DNA of 64,000 nucleotides from the NCBI RefSeq assembly GCF_001936475.1, contig NZ_MSPQ01000002.1:476738-540737 (forward strand). The letters are read 5' to 3'. Shown piece by piece: positions 37,311-45,381 of this stretch. The translations under genes were made by a program, and so were the position numbers. Each line of letters begins with the position of its first letter. The stretch's first letter is position 1. The stretch is from Algoriphagus marinus. Lineage in GTDB: Bacteria; Bacteroidota; Bacteroidia; Cytophagales; Cyclobacteriaceae. A model generated the notes under the pieces. The model was not told where the DNA came from. It made no database searches and was given only the letters and a program-made list of their open reading frames with translations.

Positions 37311-37344
37311 AAAAAAAATCCGGACCTTGATCCGGATTTTTTTT
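37311..37344. terminator. Terminator-like hairpin in a divergent spacer
   Basis: An AAAAAATCCGGA/TCCGGATTTTTT stem (37313-37324 and 37331-37342) with eight T lies in the 313-nt spacer between two genes that diverge (37253 and 37567). No annotated gene transcribes into it, so it may end a small RNA. Nothing else is recognisable in the spacer. Confidence 0.6.
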
Positions 37345-37566
37345 AAAACAGTTAGAGTTCGAAAAATGATTTAATATTAACTATCAAAAAACATAGTATG
37401 CTATAAAAGTTGTTTAATCACCGGAATTAATTTAGGACTTATCTCAATCATTACAAATGGTTTAGCTGTTTTTTTTTGAAAAAAAGAACAATACGATTGC
37501 TGAGAATCCTATTTTTAGAATATTTGAATAATTCATCCAGAACCTATTTCTGAAAAGTCCAGCTTA

Positions 37567-38334
37567 ATGATATCCATTATTATCCCCTGTTATAATCAAG
37601 AAAAATACCTTGAGGAAACAGTTATATCCGCATTGAAATCGACTTATAGACCAATAGAAATCATCATTGTAAATGATGGGTCAACGGATGGAAGTAAGGA
37701 GTTGGCAGAGCAATTGGCAAATCAGCACCAAGAGATTAAAGTTCTTAATCAACAGAATCAGGGTGTGGCCGTGGCCCGCAATCACGGAATAAAAGATGCA
37801 AAGGGGATTTTTATCTTATGTCTAGATGGTGATGACTTGATTTCAGACAATTATCTTAAGGAAGCGGCAAAGGTTCTTACTAATTCGCCTGAGGTAAAAG
37901 TGGTTTATTGCAAGGCTGTAAAATTCAATGAGAAGAAGGAAAAGCCTTGGAATCTTAAACCATTTAGCCGGAATCTATTGGCAAGAGACAATATGATTTT
38001 TGTGTCTGCTCTATTCAGGAAGTCAGATTGGGAGGATTGTGGGGGCTTTTCCGAGGATATGCACTACGGCCGTGAAGATTGGGAGTTTTGGATTAAAATG
38101 CTGAAAAACGGTGGTGAAGTAATTCAACTTCCATTTGTTGGCTTTTTCTATAGGCTAACTGCTTCCAGTAAAAGAAAGAAAACAGGCACAAATGAGAAAA
38201 AAAAAGCTAGAATAGCCTATTTGAATTCTAAACATCAGGATTTCTTCGAGCGAGAATTAAATGGACCTTTAAGATTTCAACGAACCTGGTCCAAACCCTA
38301 CAATTCACTTTTAAAACTTTTTGGAAAACTTTAG
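37567..38334 (+). CDS. Family 2 glycosyltransferase
   Basis: The 255-residue protein has the GT-A nucleotide-sugar fold: SIIIPCYNQEKYLEETV at the start, IVNDGSTDGS, GVAVARNHGI, and the metal-binding DGDD (about 98-101). A catalytic-loop Asp lies in GREDWEFW. It lacks membrane spans. It transfers a sugar from a nucleotide donor, probably in surface polysaccharide or glycan synthesis. It is followed by an FkbM methyltransferase gene in the same direction. Confidence 0.9.
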   Translation: MISIIIPCYNQEKYLEETVISALKSTYRPIEIIIVNDGSTDGSKELAEQLANQHQEIKVLNQQNQGVAVARNHGIKDAKGIFILCLDGDDLISDNYLKEAAKVLTNSPEVKVVYCKAVKFNEKKEKPWNLKPFSRNLLARDNMIFVSALFRKSDWEDCGGFSEDMHYGREDWEFWIKMLKNGGEVIQLPFVGFFYRLTASSKRKKTGTNEKKKARIAYLNSKHQDFFERELNGPLRFQRTWSKPYNSLLKLFGKL

Positions 38335-38487
38335 CACCCTAATTATCCTAATAAGATTTAGTGACTACTTTAAAATTGATTTTTTGCAAAAAAATGGAAA
38401 GGTCAAAATTTGAATAAATAGTTATTTTTGCGTGAAATGATTGTTTCTTTCCTCTTTTTAGTACGAAGCACATAACCAAATTAAAAA

Positions 38488-39324
38488 ATGTCAAGCCGCT
38501 CCTTAAAATCTACCTTTAAATCGTTTTGGAAGGAGTTTCGCTTTAATTTAAGTGCGTCAGATAGTCCGCTTTTTCAATTTTATTATAAAAATCTTTACAC
38601 TCCAAAAAAAGGAAGTCTGGCCGATTTTATCTCTCAATATTCTATTTCAAAAGCTGGAGATTTTTTTGTCATTCAAATCGGCGCAAATGATGGCATTACT
38701 AATGACCCCATTCACAAATTCATCAAAAGAGATGGCTGGAAAGGCGTACTTCTAGAGCCACAACCTGATGTTTTTAAAAATGAGCTTTCAAAGATTTATC
38801 ATAAAAACAAAGGAATACACCCGATTTGTGCAGCTATAGGAAATGAAGATGGGTCCCAAAAACTCTATAAAATCGGGTTTTGCGATATGAGATGGGCTAC
38901 TGGCCTGGCATCTTTTTCTTTGGATAAAATCCAATTGGCTTTTAAAAATGGTGTGGTTGAAAAAAATTGTCAAAAACTTGGCATTGCAATTCCCGATTCT
39001 CCTGAAGAGCAAATTTCTTATGAAGATGTCGAAGTGATTTCTCCTGAGACATTGATCAAGAAATACAATATCTCCAAAATAGACCTACTTCAAATTGATG
39101 CAGAGGGATATGATTTGGAAGTAATCCGGATCTTTGACATTGAAAAAACAAACCCACAAGCCATTATTTTTGAGAATGAGAATTTAAACTCTGCAGATTT
39201 AAAATCTTGTTATGACTTTTTAAAAGGAAATAATTACTCCCTTGCAAAATTTGGAAGAGATACGCTGGCTTTAAAAAATCCAACTGGACAGTTTAGTGAG
39301 TTTTTCAAAGAGAATAAAATCTAA
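38488..39324 (+). CDS. FkbM-family methyltransferase
   Basis: The 278-residue protein has the SAM-binding start FVIQIGANDGITNDP (about 59-73), the family's GVLLEPQPDVF, and the DLLQIDAEGYDLEVIR signature (about 200). FkbM proteins O-methylate sugars, lipids or polyketides; next to a GT2 gene, glycan methylation is the likely role. 153 nt separate it from the GT2 gene, so it may have its own promoter. A short spacer to 39490 follows with no feature that I can name. Confidence 0.88.
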   Translation: MSSRSLKSTFKSFWKEFRFNLSASDSPLFQFYYKNLYTPKKGSLADFISQYSISKAGDFFVIQIGANDGITNDPIHKFIKRDGWKGVLLEPQPDVFKNELSKIYHKNKGIHPICAAIGNEDGSQKLYKIGFCDMRWATGLASFSLDKIQLAFKNGVVEKNCQKLGIAIPDSPEEQISYEDVEVISPETLIKKYNISKIDLLQIDAEGYDLEVIRIFDIEKTNPQAIIFENENLNSADLKSCYDFLKGNNYSLAKFGRDTLALKNPTGQFSEFFKENKI

Positions 39325-39490
39325 TATTATTATCCGAAATGATGCCAGTAGCATTATTTTCTTTGTTTTACTAGACGGTTGTCCCATGTCGGGTGACAGA
39401 TGCAACCATAATCTGATCTTAGCCTAGTTTTCCGAAGAGTTAATCTATTTTTTGTATAAAAGCGGATATAAATAAAGTCTAATTTTTAGA

Positions 39491-40201
39491 TCAAATCTTA
39501 TCTAAGCCTTTCCAAAATTTCAAAAAGTAATACTTCAGAGGATTAGAATATTTCAATTGCTTCCACGGCCGACTTGCATGAGGCCTATGCCAAACGGGGG
39601 AATTCATCAAAACAAAGTTTTCGAAGCCTAATTCAATTGCTTTTTTTGAAATAAAAGTATCGTACCAATCTTTTGCTTCATCAAGTTCTTTGAAATCAAA
39701 TTTCTTCAAAAACTCTACGGAGAATAATGTACAGCAAAAACTTAGGCTGCGATTTGTTTTCACCACCGAATCTTTCACTCCTTTGAATTTCAAATAGGGA
39801 AAGTTTACAATCCCCACTTCATCCACTGTGACTGATCCCACTAAGCCAGTTTTGCTATTTTTCTTACAAAAACTCAGCAATTCTGAAAGAGTCTCAGGCT
39901 TGACTACCACATCAGATTCAATGACTAAAAGTGGAACTCCGGATTCCAAAGCTAATTTTTGCGCAGTCTGCAATACCAATTTATAATTGGGAGAAGGAGT
40001 ATTCGTCAAATCTTCCAAATGAATCAACTCATATCCTATTTCATCTTTATTCGCCTCAAGTTGGATTTTTGTTTCTTCTGTACTGAAATCATTAAAAATA
40101 ATATGGCGATGTGAAACTGGAGATACTGCGATCGCCCGAGCTGTATCCAGTGTGGTTTCTATCGAATTTTTTACTGGAGTTATTACAAGTACTTCGGCCA
40201 T
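39491..40201 (-). CDS. Glycosyltransferase, GT2-like
   Basis: The 236-residue protein reads AEVLVITPVKNS at the start, IIFNDFSTEET, then LVIESDVVVKPETL (a DxD-like metal site) and a later CTLFSVEFLKKFDFKELDEAKDWYDTFIS. The pattern fits a GT-A glycosyltransferase that extends a glycan. The frame continues upstream to 40279, but that part lies on the terminator of the aminotransferase gene. The ATG at 40201 directly before the first beta strand is therefore chosen. Confidence 0.78.
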   Translation of the reverse strand: MAEVLVITPVKNSIETTLDTARAIAVSPVSHRHIIFNDFSTEETKIQLEANKDEIGYELIHLEDLTNTPSPNYKLVLQTAQKLALESGVPLLVIESDVVVKPETLSELLSFCKKNSKTGLVGSVTVDEVGIVNFPYLKFKGVKDSVVKTNRSLSFCCTLFSVEFLKKFDFKELDEAKDWYDTFISKKAIELGFENFVLMNSPVWHRPHASRPWKQLKYSNPLKYYFLKFWKGLDKI

Positions 40202-40241
40202 AGGAATATTTTTCTCAAAAATAGGGCTTTCCCTTTTATGC

Positions 40242-40270
40242 AAAAAATAACCCCGACTTTCGTCGGGGTT
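40242..40270 (-). terminator. Intrinsic terminator of the aminotransferase gene
   Basis: AACCCCGAC/GTCGGGGTT stem (40249-40257 and 40262-40270) with a U-run on the minus strand, 10 nt past the stop codon at 40280. Confidence 0.85.
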
Positions 40271-40279
40271 GAATTTCAA

Positions 40280-41482
40280 TTAGGCTAAATCTCCGAGTGC
40301 TTTTTTGATTCGTTTTAGTGCCTCTACCAATTCCTCATCAGAAGCTGCATAGGACAATCGCACGCAATCTGGAGCTCCAAAAGCAGCCCCGGTGACCAAT
40401 GAAACGTTGGCTACATCAAGTAAATACAAGCAAAGGTCATCTGCATCTTTTACGCTATGGCCGTGTGCAGATTTACCAAAGAAAGCCGTCACATCAGGGA
40501 AGAAATAGAATGCTCCTTCTGGAACATGAGTCTTAATACCTGGGATATCCTGAAGTAAGCCTAATACTAAAGCTCTTCTTCTAAAATAAGCATCTGCCAT
40601 TTCTTTGGAAGGAGTCTGATCACCCGCGATCCCAGCAAGTGCTGCCCGCTGTGCAATCCCTGTACCTCCAGAAGTAAATTGACCTTGCATCTTTTCAACT
40701 GCTTTTGCAATAAATAGAGGAGCGCAAATGTATCCCACTCTCCAGCCTGTCATTGCATAACCTTTGGAGAAGCCATTGACAGTAATCGTCCGATCAAACA
40801 TACCTGGGAAGGATCCGATACTGTAATTTTTACCCACAAAATTGATCAACTCATAGATCTCATCAGCAATCACCATGATGTTATCATGCTTTAAAATCAC
40901 AGCAGCAATGGCTTCCAATTCTTCTTTGCTAAATACCGAACCTGTAGGATTACAAGGAGAGGAATAAATAACCGCTTTGGTCCGCGGAGTTATAGCAGCC
41001 TCTAGTTGGGCTGCTGTAGCTTTAAAATTATTCTCTAAAGTCCCTTCAATCAAGACTGGCACTCCACCGGCCAGTTTGATGATCTCTGCATAACTCACCC
41101 AGTAAGGAGAAAAAATAATCACTTCATCACCTTCATTGATCATACACATGAACACATTGGCGATCGAATGCTTTGCTCCAGTGGAGACTACGATATTTTC
41201 TGCTTTGGCATCGGCAATTTGATTTTCTTCTCGAAGTTTCTTGGCAATAGCCTCTCGCAAATCTTGGTAACCAGCTACCGGAGGATAAGAAAAATACTTC
41301 CCTTCATCAATTGCCGCTTTAGCAGCCTCCTGAATATGCTTGGGAGTTTTGAAGTCCGGCTCACCAAGACTTAAGCTGATGATGTCAATTCCTTGGGATT
41401 TCAGTTCTCTGGCTTTTTTCGCCATAGCAAGAGTCGCTGACTCTTCCATATTGATTATCCGATCCGATAAAATAGAATTCAT
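40280..41482 (-). CDS. aspC: Class I PLP-dependent aminotransferase, aspartate-type
   Basis: The 400-residue enzyme has the fold-type I active site: Asn178 in SSPCNPTG, Asp207 and Tyr210 in ADEIYE, and PLP-binding Lys240 in NGFSKGYAMTGWRVGY. The surroundings are those of Bacteroidota and Thermus-type aspartate aminotransferases (I-gamma), which convert aspartate and 2-oxoglutarate to oxaloacetate and glutamate. The gene symbol is by function only. Monocistronic with its own terminator. Confidence 0.92.
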   Translation of the reverse strand: MNSILSDRIINMEESATLAMAKKARELKSQGIDIISLSLGEPDFKTPKHIQEAAKAAIDEGKYFSYPPVAGYQDLREAIAKKLREENQIADAKAENIVVSTGAKHSIANVFMCMINEGDEVIIFSPYWVSYAEIIKLAGGVPVLIEGTLENNFKATAAQLEAAITPRTKAVIYSSPCNPTGSVFSKEELEAIAAVILKHDNIMVIADEIYELINFVGKNYSIGSFPGMFDRTITVNGFSKGYAMTGWRVGYICAPLFIAKAVEKMQGQFTSGGTGIAQRAALAGIAGDQTPSKEMADAYFRRRALVLGLLQDIPGIKTHVPEGAFYFFPDVTAFFGKSAHGHSVKDADDLCLYLLDVANVSLVTGAAFGAPDCVRLSYAASDEELVEALKRIKKALGDLA

Positions 41483-41615
41483 TTTTTGAGAGGTTTTTTT
41501 ACAAATTTCTCAAAAATAGAGAGAAGATTATAAAATCTAAACAATCTGGGTCTTTTGATGTCGAAATGTTATTTTTGAATAAAATACAGCGAAGTAAATT
41601 GCGTTTTTATCCTCG

Positions 41616-42467
41616 ATGAATAGATTTTACATTCTGTTGCTTTTTTTTGTACTGACAAGTCAATTGACTTTGGCACAAGATGAAGCTTCCAAACCAAAAG
41701 TTGATCCTGATTCCTCCGGCGTAGTGAATTCCAGCTTGCTCCCTACTTCGATGCCTTTGCTGCTTTTTGATGACTCTGCTGAGAAAGACGAAAAAAAAGC
41801 GAAAAAGAAAAAGGCAAAGAAAAATATTTGGTTTGGTTTAAAAACCAAAAAGGGATACACACGGAGAGAACTTCGTGGAACCCAAATCTTTGAATTTTTC
41901 AACTACACAGATGCTACCAGGCAGCCAGATCCTTACATTCGGGACATTTATTGGTTCGACACTTCTGATCGTGCCATAAAAAAAGATGGGTATATGGTCG
42001 GCAAGGGCTATTTACTCCATGGCCCATATGAACGAGTGATCAATGAAGAGGTCGTCGAAAAGGGAATGTATTTCTACGGTACCAAACATAAGACTTGGAT
42101 GCTTTTCGACTCTAACAATGTGCTTCAGGATAAGAATCATTTTTCAGAAGGTTGGCCAAGAGAGTCCAGAATCACCTATCACGACCGGACATCAAATGTA
42201 ATTGAGGAAATAATCCCAATTCAATATAGTATGGAGGAGGGAAACTATTTCTTTTTTTATGAAGACGCTCAAATAGCTGTGACTGGAGAATATGAGTTTG
42301 GTGAAAAAGTAGGCCTTTGGACTGAATACTGGGACAATAACAACACCAAAGCAATTCGTAAGCGTGAAATCCAATATCAGGAGGATGCTTACACGAAAAA
42401 TTTCCGCCCCTATATCCGTGCTGAGTGGGATAAGGACGGAAATCTAGTCTATCGAAAGGAGAATTAA
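41616..42467 (+). CDS. Secreted protein with MORN-like repeats
   Basis: The 283-residue protein has a signal peptide (about 1-20) and a Lys/Ala-rich linker (KAKKKKAKK near 61-69). Repeated hydrophobic-Gly-aromatic strands follow, of the toxin/MORN-variant type (LLHGPYERVINEEVVEKGMYF, GEYEFGEKVGLWTEYWD). Such repeats are common in Bacteroidota secreted proteins of unknown function. The stop overlaps the convergent SYLF gene by 4 nt. Confidence 0.62.
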   Translation: MNRFYILLLFFVLTSQLTLAQDEASKPKVDPDSSGVVNSSLLPTSMPLLLFDDSAEKDEKKAKKKKAKKNIWFGLKTKKGYTRRELRGTQIFEFFNYTDATRQPDPYIRDIYWFDTSDRAIKKDGYMVGKGYLLHGPYERVINEEVVEKGMYFYGTKHKTWMLFDSNNVLQDKNHFSEGWPRESRITYHDRTSNVIEEIIPIQYSMEEGNYFFFYEDAQIAVTGEYEFGEKVGLWTEYWDNNNTKAIRKREIQYQEDAYTKNFRPYIRAEWDKDGNLVYRKEN

Positions 42468-42991
42468 TTTTCCCTGAATTTGAATTGCTGCCCTCCTACT
42501 GAGGCTTCATACATTAAGCCTCCTTTGGTTCGTGTGAAAACAGCTACTCCATCTACATATTTAGCATTTAGAGATGCTCCGGAAGCAGCGGCAACCGCAG
42601 AAACTTGAGCGGACATTTCGATCTTGTTTTCTTTAAACCGATCAAAAGCTTCTTTGTCCTCAAAAAATACCACTTCACTGTAAGCCTGTCCTCCAGCCTG
42701 AAATCCGATTGTAATTTGGGTCATTCTTGCAAAGCCTATCATTTTTCCACCTTCAAAAGCGACCCCATTCCCTGAAGCACCCCCTACTCCCAAGCCACCT
42801 TTACCGACATTGGGGAGAATAATGTAACCATAAGAGGTATCGAAAAAATCTTGCATATCGGGATCATCTTTTAGGAAGGCAGCTTTTGCATCTTTACTGT
42901 CTTCAATGATTTGATCATCTTTTTTATCACTTTGAGCAAAAATGAACGTAGCCGAAAATAAGAACAGGAGTGAGAAAATAATTTTTTTCAT
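42464..42991 (-). CDS. SYLF/Ysc84-type lipid-binding protein
   Basis: The 175-residue protein has a signal peptide (about 1-20, ending IFAQ) and the SYLF domain (about 30-175; GYIILPNVGKGGLGVGGASGNGV, MTQITIGFQAGGQAYSEVVFF). The family binds phosphoinositides or other lipids; in bacteria the role is unclear. Divergent from nothing close; convergent with the MORN-repeat gene by a 4-nt overlap of stops. Confidence 0.87.
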   Translation of the reverse strand: MKKIIFSLLFLFSATFIFAQSDKKDDQIIEDSKDAKAAFLKDDPDMQDFFDTSYGYIILPNVGKGGLGVGGASGNGVAFEGGKMIGFARMTQITIGFQAGGQAYSEVVFFEDKEAFDRFKENKIEMSAQVSAVAAASGASLNAKYVDGVAVFTRTKGGLMYEASVGGQQFKFREN

Positions 42992-43017
42992 GGTTTTAAA
43001 ATCTAACAGTTATGAAT

Positions 43018-43374
43018 TTAATAAAAGGCATCTTCAAAGGATTTGAAGTTTAAGTTACCGTGTCTGTCTTTATAAACGCCCACGATATCAAATCGAATAT
43101 CCTTATGCCAATCAATTTGGTGAATGTATTGGTCTGCTGCTTTAATGATCAATTTACGTTTTGTCGCATCGACAAATTCTTCGGCATAGCCAAAACCGGT
43201 TCCTGAACGATACTTGACTTCTACAAAAATTAAAAGGCCTTTGTACTTCATGATTAAATCAATCTCAGCATGGCCATGTCTGAAATTAGACTCTAAATGT
43301 TCATAGCCTTTACTTTTGAGCCATTCGGCAGCTTGCTCCTCCGCATTTTTACCGCTTTCGTTATGTTCAGCCAT
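43018..43374 (-). CDS. YraN-family (UPF0102) nuclease-like protein
   Basis: The 118-residue protein is of the UPF0102 family with a restriction-nuclease-like fold: GHAEIDLIMKYKGLLIFVEVKYR supplies the acidic D-ExK core (about 41-57), followed by FRHG-type residues and VDATKRKLIIKAADQYI. Its exact role is unknown; it is often linked to DNA processing. It lies 26 nt downstream of the SYLF gene start region on the same strand. Confidence 0.9.
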   Translation of the reverse strand: MAEHNESGKNAEEQAAEWLKSKGYEHLESNFRHGHAEIDLIMKYKGLLIFVEVKYRSGTGFGYAEEFVDATKRKLIIKAADQYIHQIDWHKDIRFDIVGVYKDRHGNLNFKSFEDAFY

Positions 43375-43453
43375 CTAGGATAAATGTTTAATTTTGAAAA
43401 ATAGAAAGTTGCTGACTCCATAGGATCGGAAAAAAATCAACCGAAGAAAGCAG

Positions 43454-44170
43454 ATGAATGAAATTATCAATAAAAAGACAGAATTCCGAGATCTGGGTTT
43501 GATGGATTATCAAAAGGCTTGGGATTACCAGGAAGAGCTTTTTGCGGAAACTGTAGCCTTGAAAATACAAAATCGGAAAAATGCGCTTTCAGAACAGAAG
43601 TCCACTCCGAATTACCTGCTTTTCGTTGAGCATCCACATGTCTATACTTTAGGAAAAAGTGGAAAACTTGAAAACTTACTACTTGATGAAGAAGGTTTAA
43701 AGGAAAATGAAGCCCAGTTTTACAAAATCAATAGAGGTGGGGATATTACTTATCATGGTCCAGGTCAATTGGTCGGATATCCTATTTTAGACTTGGATAA
43801 TTTCTTCACGGACATTCACAAATACCTTCGCTTTTTGGAGGAGTCAATAATTTTGACTTTGGGCGAATATGGTATTACAGCAGGGAGAATCGAAGGACTG
43901 ACTGGGGTATGGCTGGATCATATCCAACAAAATAATCCAAGAAAAATCTGTGCTATGGGCGTGAAATCTAGCCGATGGGTAACCATGCACGGATTTGCAT
44001 TCAATGTAAATTCTGACCTGAGCTATTTTGGACATATCATTCCTTGTGGAATAGACGATAAAGCAGTCACCTCTCTAGAAGCAGAACTCGGTCAGAAAAT
44101 CCCCTTAGAAGAAGTAAAATCTAAAGTGAAAAAACATCTTGAAACACTTTTTGAGATGGAAATCATTTGA
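43454..44170 (+). CDS. lipB: Lipoyl(octanoyl) transferase
   Basis: The 238-residue enzyme transfers octanoyl from acyl carrier protein to lipoate-dependent enzymes. It carries RGGDITYHGPGQ (94-105), Lys171 in CAMGVKSSRWVTMHGFA and the acyl-accepting Cys198 in IIPCGID. Length is normal. It starts a run of closely spaced plus-strand genes. Confidence 0.96.
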   Translation: MNEIINKKTEFRDLGLMDYQKAWDYQEELFAETVALKIQNRKNALSEQKSTPNYLLFVEHPHVYTLGKSGKLENLLLDEEGLKENEAQFYKINRGGDITYHGPGQLVGYPILDLDNFFTDIHKYLRFLEESIILTLGEYGITAGRIEGLTGVWLDHIQQNNPRKICAMGVKSSRWVTMHGFAFNVNSDLSYFGHIIPCGIDDKAVTSLEAELGQKIPLEEVKSKVKKHLETLFEMEII

Positions 44171-44175
44171 GCCCT

Positions 44176-44577
44176 ATGAAAAAAGACATTGATTTTCAAC
44201 AAGTTACCGGAGTCAAAATAGCTATCGCTAAAGAAGAAACCTCAGCTGGTCCTGAATGGGCAGTTTACCTTATAAATCTAAACCTGATCGAATTAAAAAC
44301 GGTAATGATCACTTCCAAAGGGTATGGCGAGCTCAACGGAGAGTCCAAAAAAACATCTACACTACGACATATGATTGAGGAACTTGGCCCTCAAGAAGTC
44401 GCAAAAGTAGAATCTATAGATCCTGCTCTGTTTTCCTTGACTAATGAATTCTGGGTTAGTTATTACATACTGGATCAGATTTTTGACAAAAAGTTTATCT
44501 TTACTTCAGGCAGCTTAGATCCTGGTTTCATTAAGTTGATTCCAGAGATTGGACTGGAAGGCGTATTACATTCATAA
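44176..44577 (+). CDS. Conserved hypothetical protein downstream of lipB
   Basis: The 133-residue protein is soluble and acidic, without a signal peptide. It shows alternating beta strands and helices (VKIAIAKEE, WAVYLINLNLIELKTVMITSKGYG, STLRHMIEELGPQEVAKVE, FWVSYYILDQIFDKKF). I recognise no domain. The ATG at 44176 lies 5 nt after the lipB stop; a TTG at 44167 overlapping that stop is also possible. The next gene starts 7 nt later, so it belongs to the lipB-exonuclease operon. Confidence 0.75.
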   Translation: MKKDIDFQQVTGVKIAIAKEETSAGPEWAVYLINLNLIELKTVMITSKGYGELNGESKKTSTLRHMIEELGPQEVAKVESIDPALFSLTNEFWVSYYILDQIFDKKFIFTSGSLDPGFIKLIPEIGLEGVLHS

Positions 44578-44584
44578 CTTAATT

Positions 44585-45352
44585 ATGGCAACTTTTTTAG
44601 ATCAACTTGGCGATATTCTTTTTCTAGACATAGAGACAGCCTCTTTAACAGAAAAATTTGAGGAACTACCGGAGCGACTGCAAGGAGAATGGCTGAAAAA
44701 AGAGCGATTGATTCAACCAGAGAAACCCGATCGCAGTCCGGGAGAACTTTACTTTGAACGGGCTGGAATTCATGCTGAGTTCGGTCAGGTAGTTTGTATC
44801 GGTGTTGGTTATTTTCAACAGAAGAAAAAAGAAAAAAAAGTAATACTTAGATCCAAATGCATAGCACACCCAGAGGAGCGGGAACTTCTTTTGGAATTCA
44901 AAGCTTTATTAGACAAGAAAAAATGGGTGATGTGCGCACACAATGGAAAGGAATTTGATTTCCCTTATTTATGTCGCAGAATGCTCATCCAAGGAATCCC
45001 TCTCCCCGAGCCTTTGCAAATAGCCGGCAAAAAGCCATGGGAATTACGTCATTTGGACACGATGGAGCTATGGAAGTTTGGGGATTACAAACATTACACC
45101 CGACTCGAACTTTTAGCAGCTGTATTTGGTGTTCCCAGTTCAAAAGACGATCTCGATGGAAGCCAGGTAAATGGCACTTTTCACCTGGAAAAAGATATTG
45201 AGAAAATCAAAAAGTACTGCCTCAAAGATGTAGAAGTCACCGCCAGAATTTATTTGGCGATGAATCCACAAGAAGAGGAATACCATGTTGAAGTGCTCCA
45301 ACTCAAAGATTCATCAAAAGATCACAAGAAGGATGCACCTCAATCAGATTAA
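44585..45352 (+). CDS. 3'-5' exonuclease, DnaQ/PolB-like RNase H fold
   Basis: The 255-residue protein has DEDD exonuclease motifs: ILFLDIETASL (Asp15 and Glu17) as Exo I, CAHNGKEFDFPYL as Exo II and CLKDVEVTARIYL as Exo III with Asp. The spacing is that of the family related to the PolB exonuclease domain. The reading frame extends to a TTG at 44549, but the ATG at 44585 starts directly before the exonuclease fold and does not overlap the previous gene. DNA maintenance role inferred from family. Confidence 0.85.
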   Translation: MATFLDQLGDILFLDIETASLTEKFEELPERLQGEWLKKERLIQPEKPDRSPGELYFERAGIHAEFGQVVCIGVGYFQQKKKEKKVILRSKCIAHPEERELLLEFKALLDKKKWVMCAHNGKEFDFPYLCRRMLIQGIPLPEPLQIAGKKPWELRHLDTMELWKFGDYKHYTRLELLAAVFGVPSSKDDLDGSQVNGTFHLEKDIEKIKKYCLKDVEVTARIYLAMNPQEEEYHVEVLQLKDSSKDHKKDAPQSD

Positions 45353-45381
45353 ATTTTTACATTAAAACAAAAACCCTAAAC

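Noticed and set aside
40202..40279. N-terminal extension of the GT2-like gene at 39491
   Set aside because: It runs over the intrinsic terminator of the aminotransferase gene and adds no recognisable domain.
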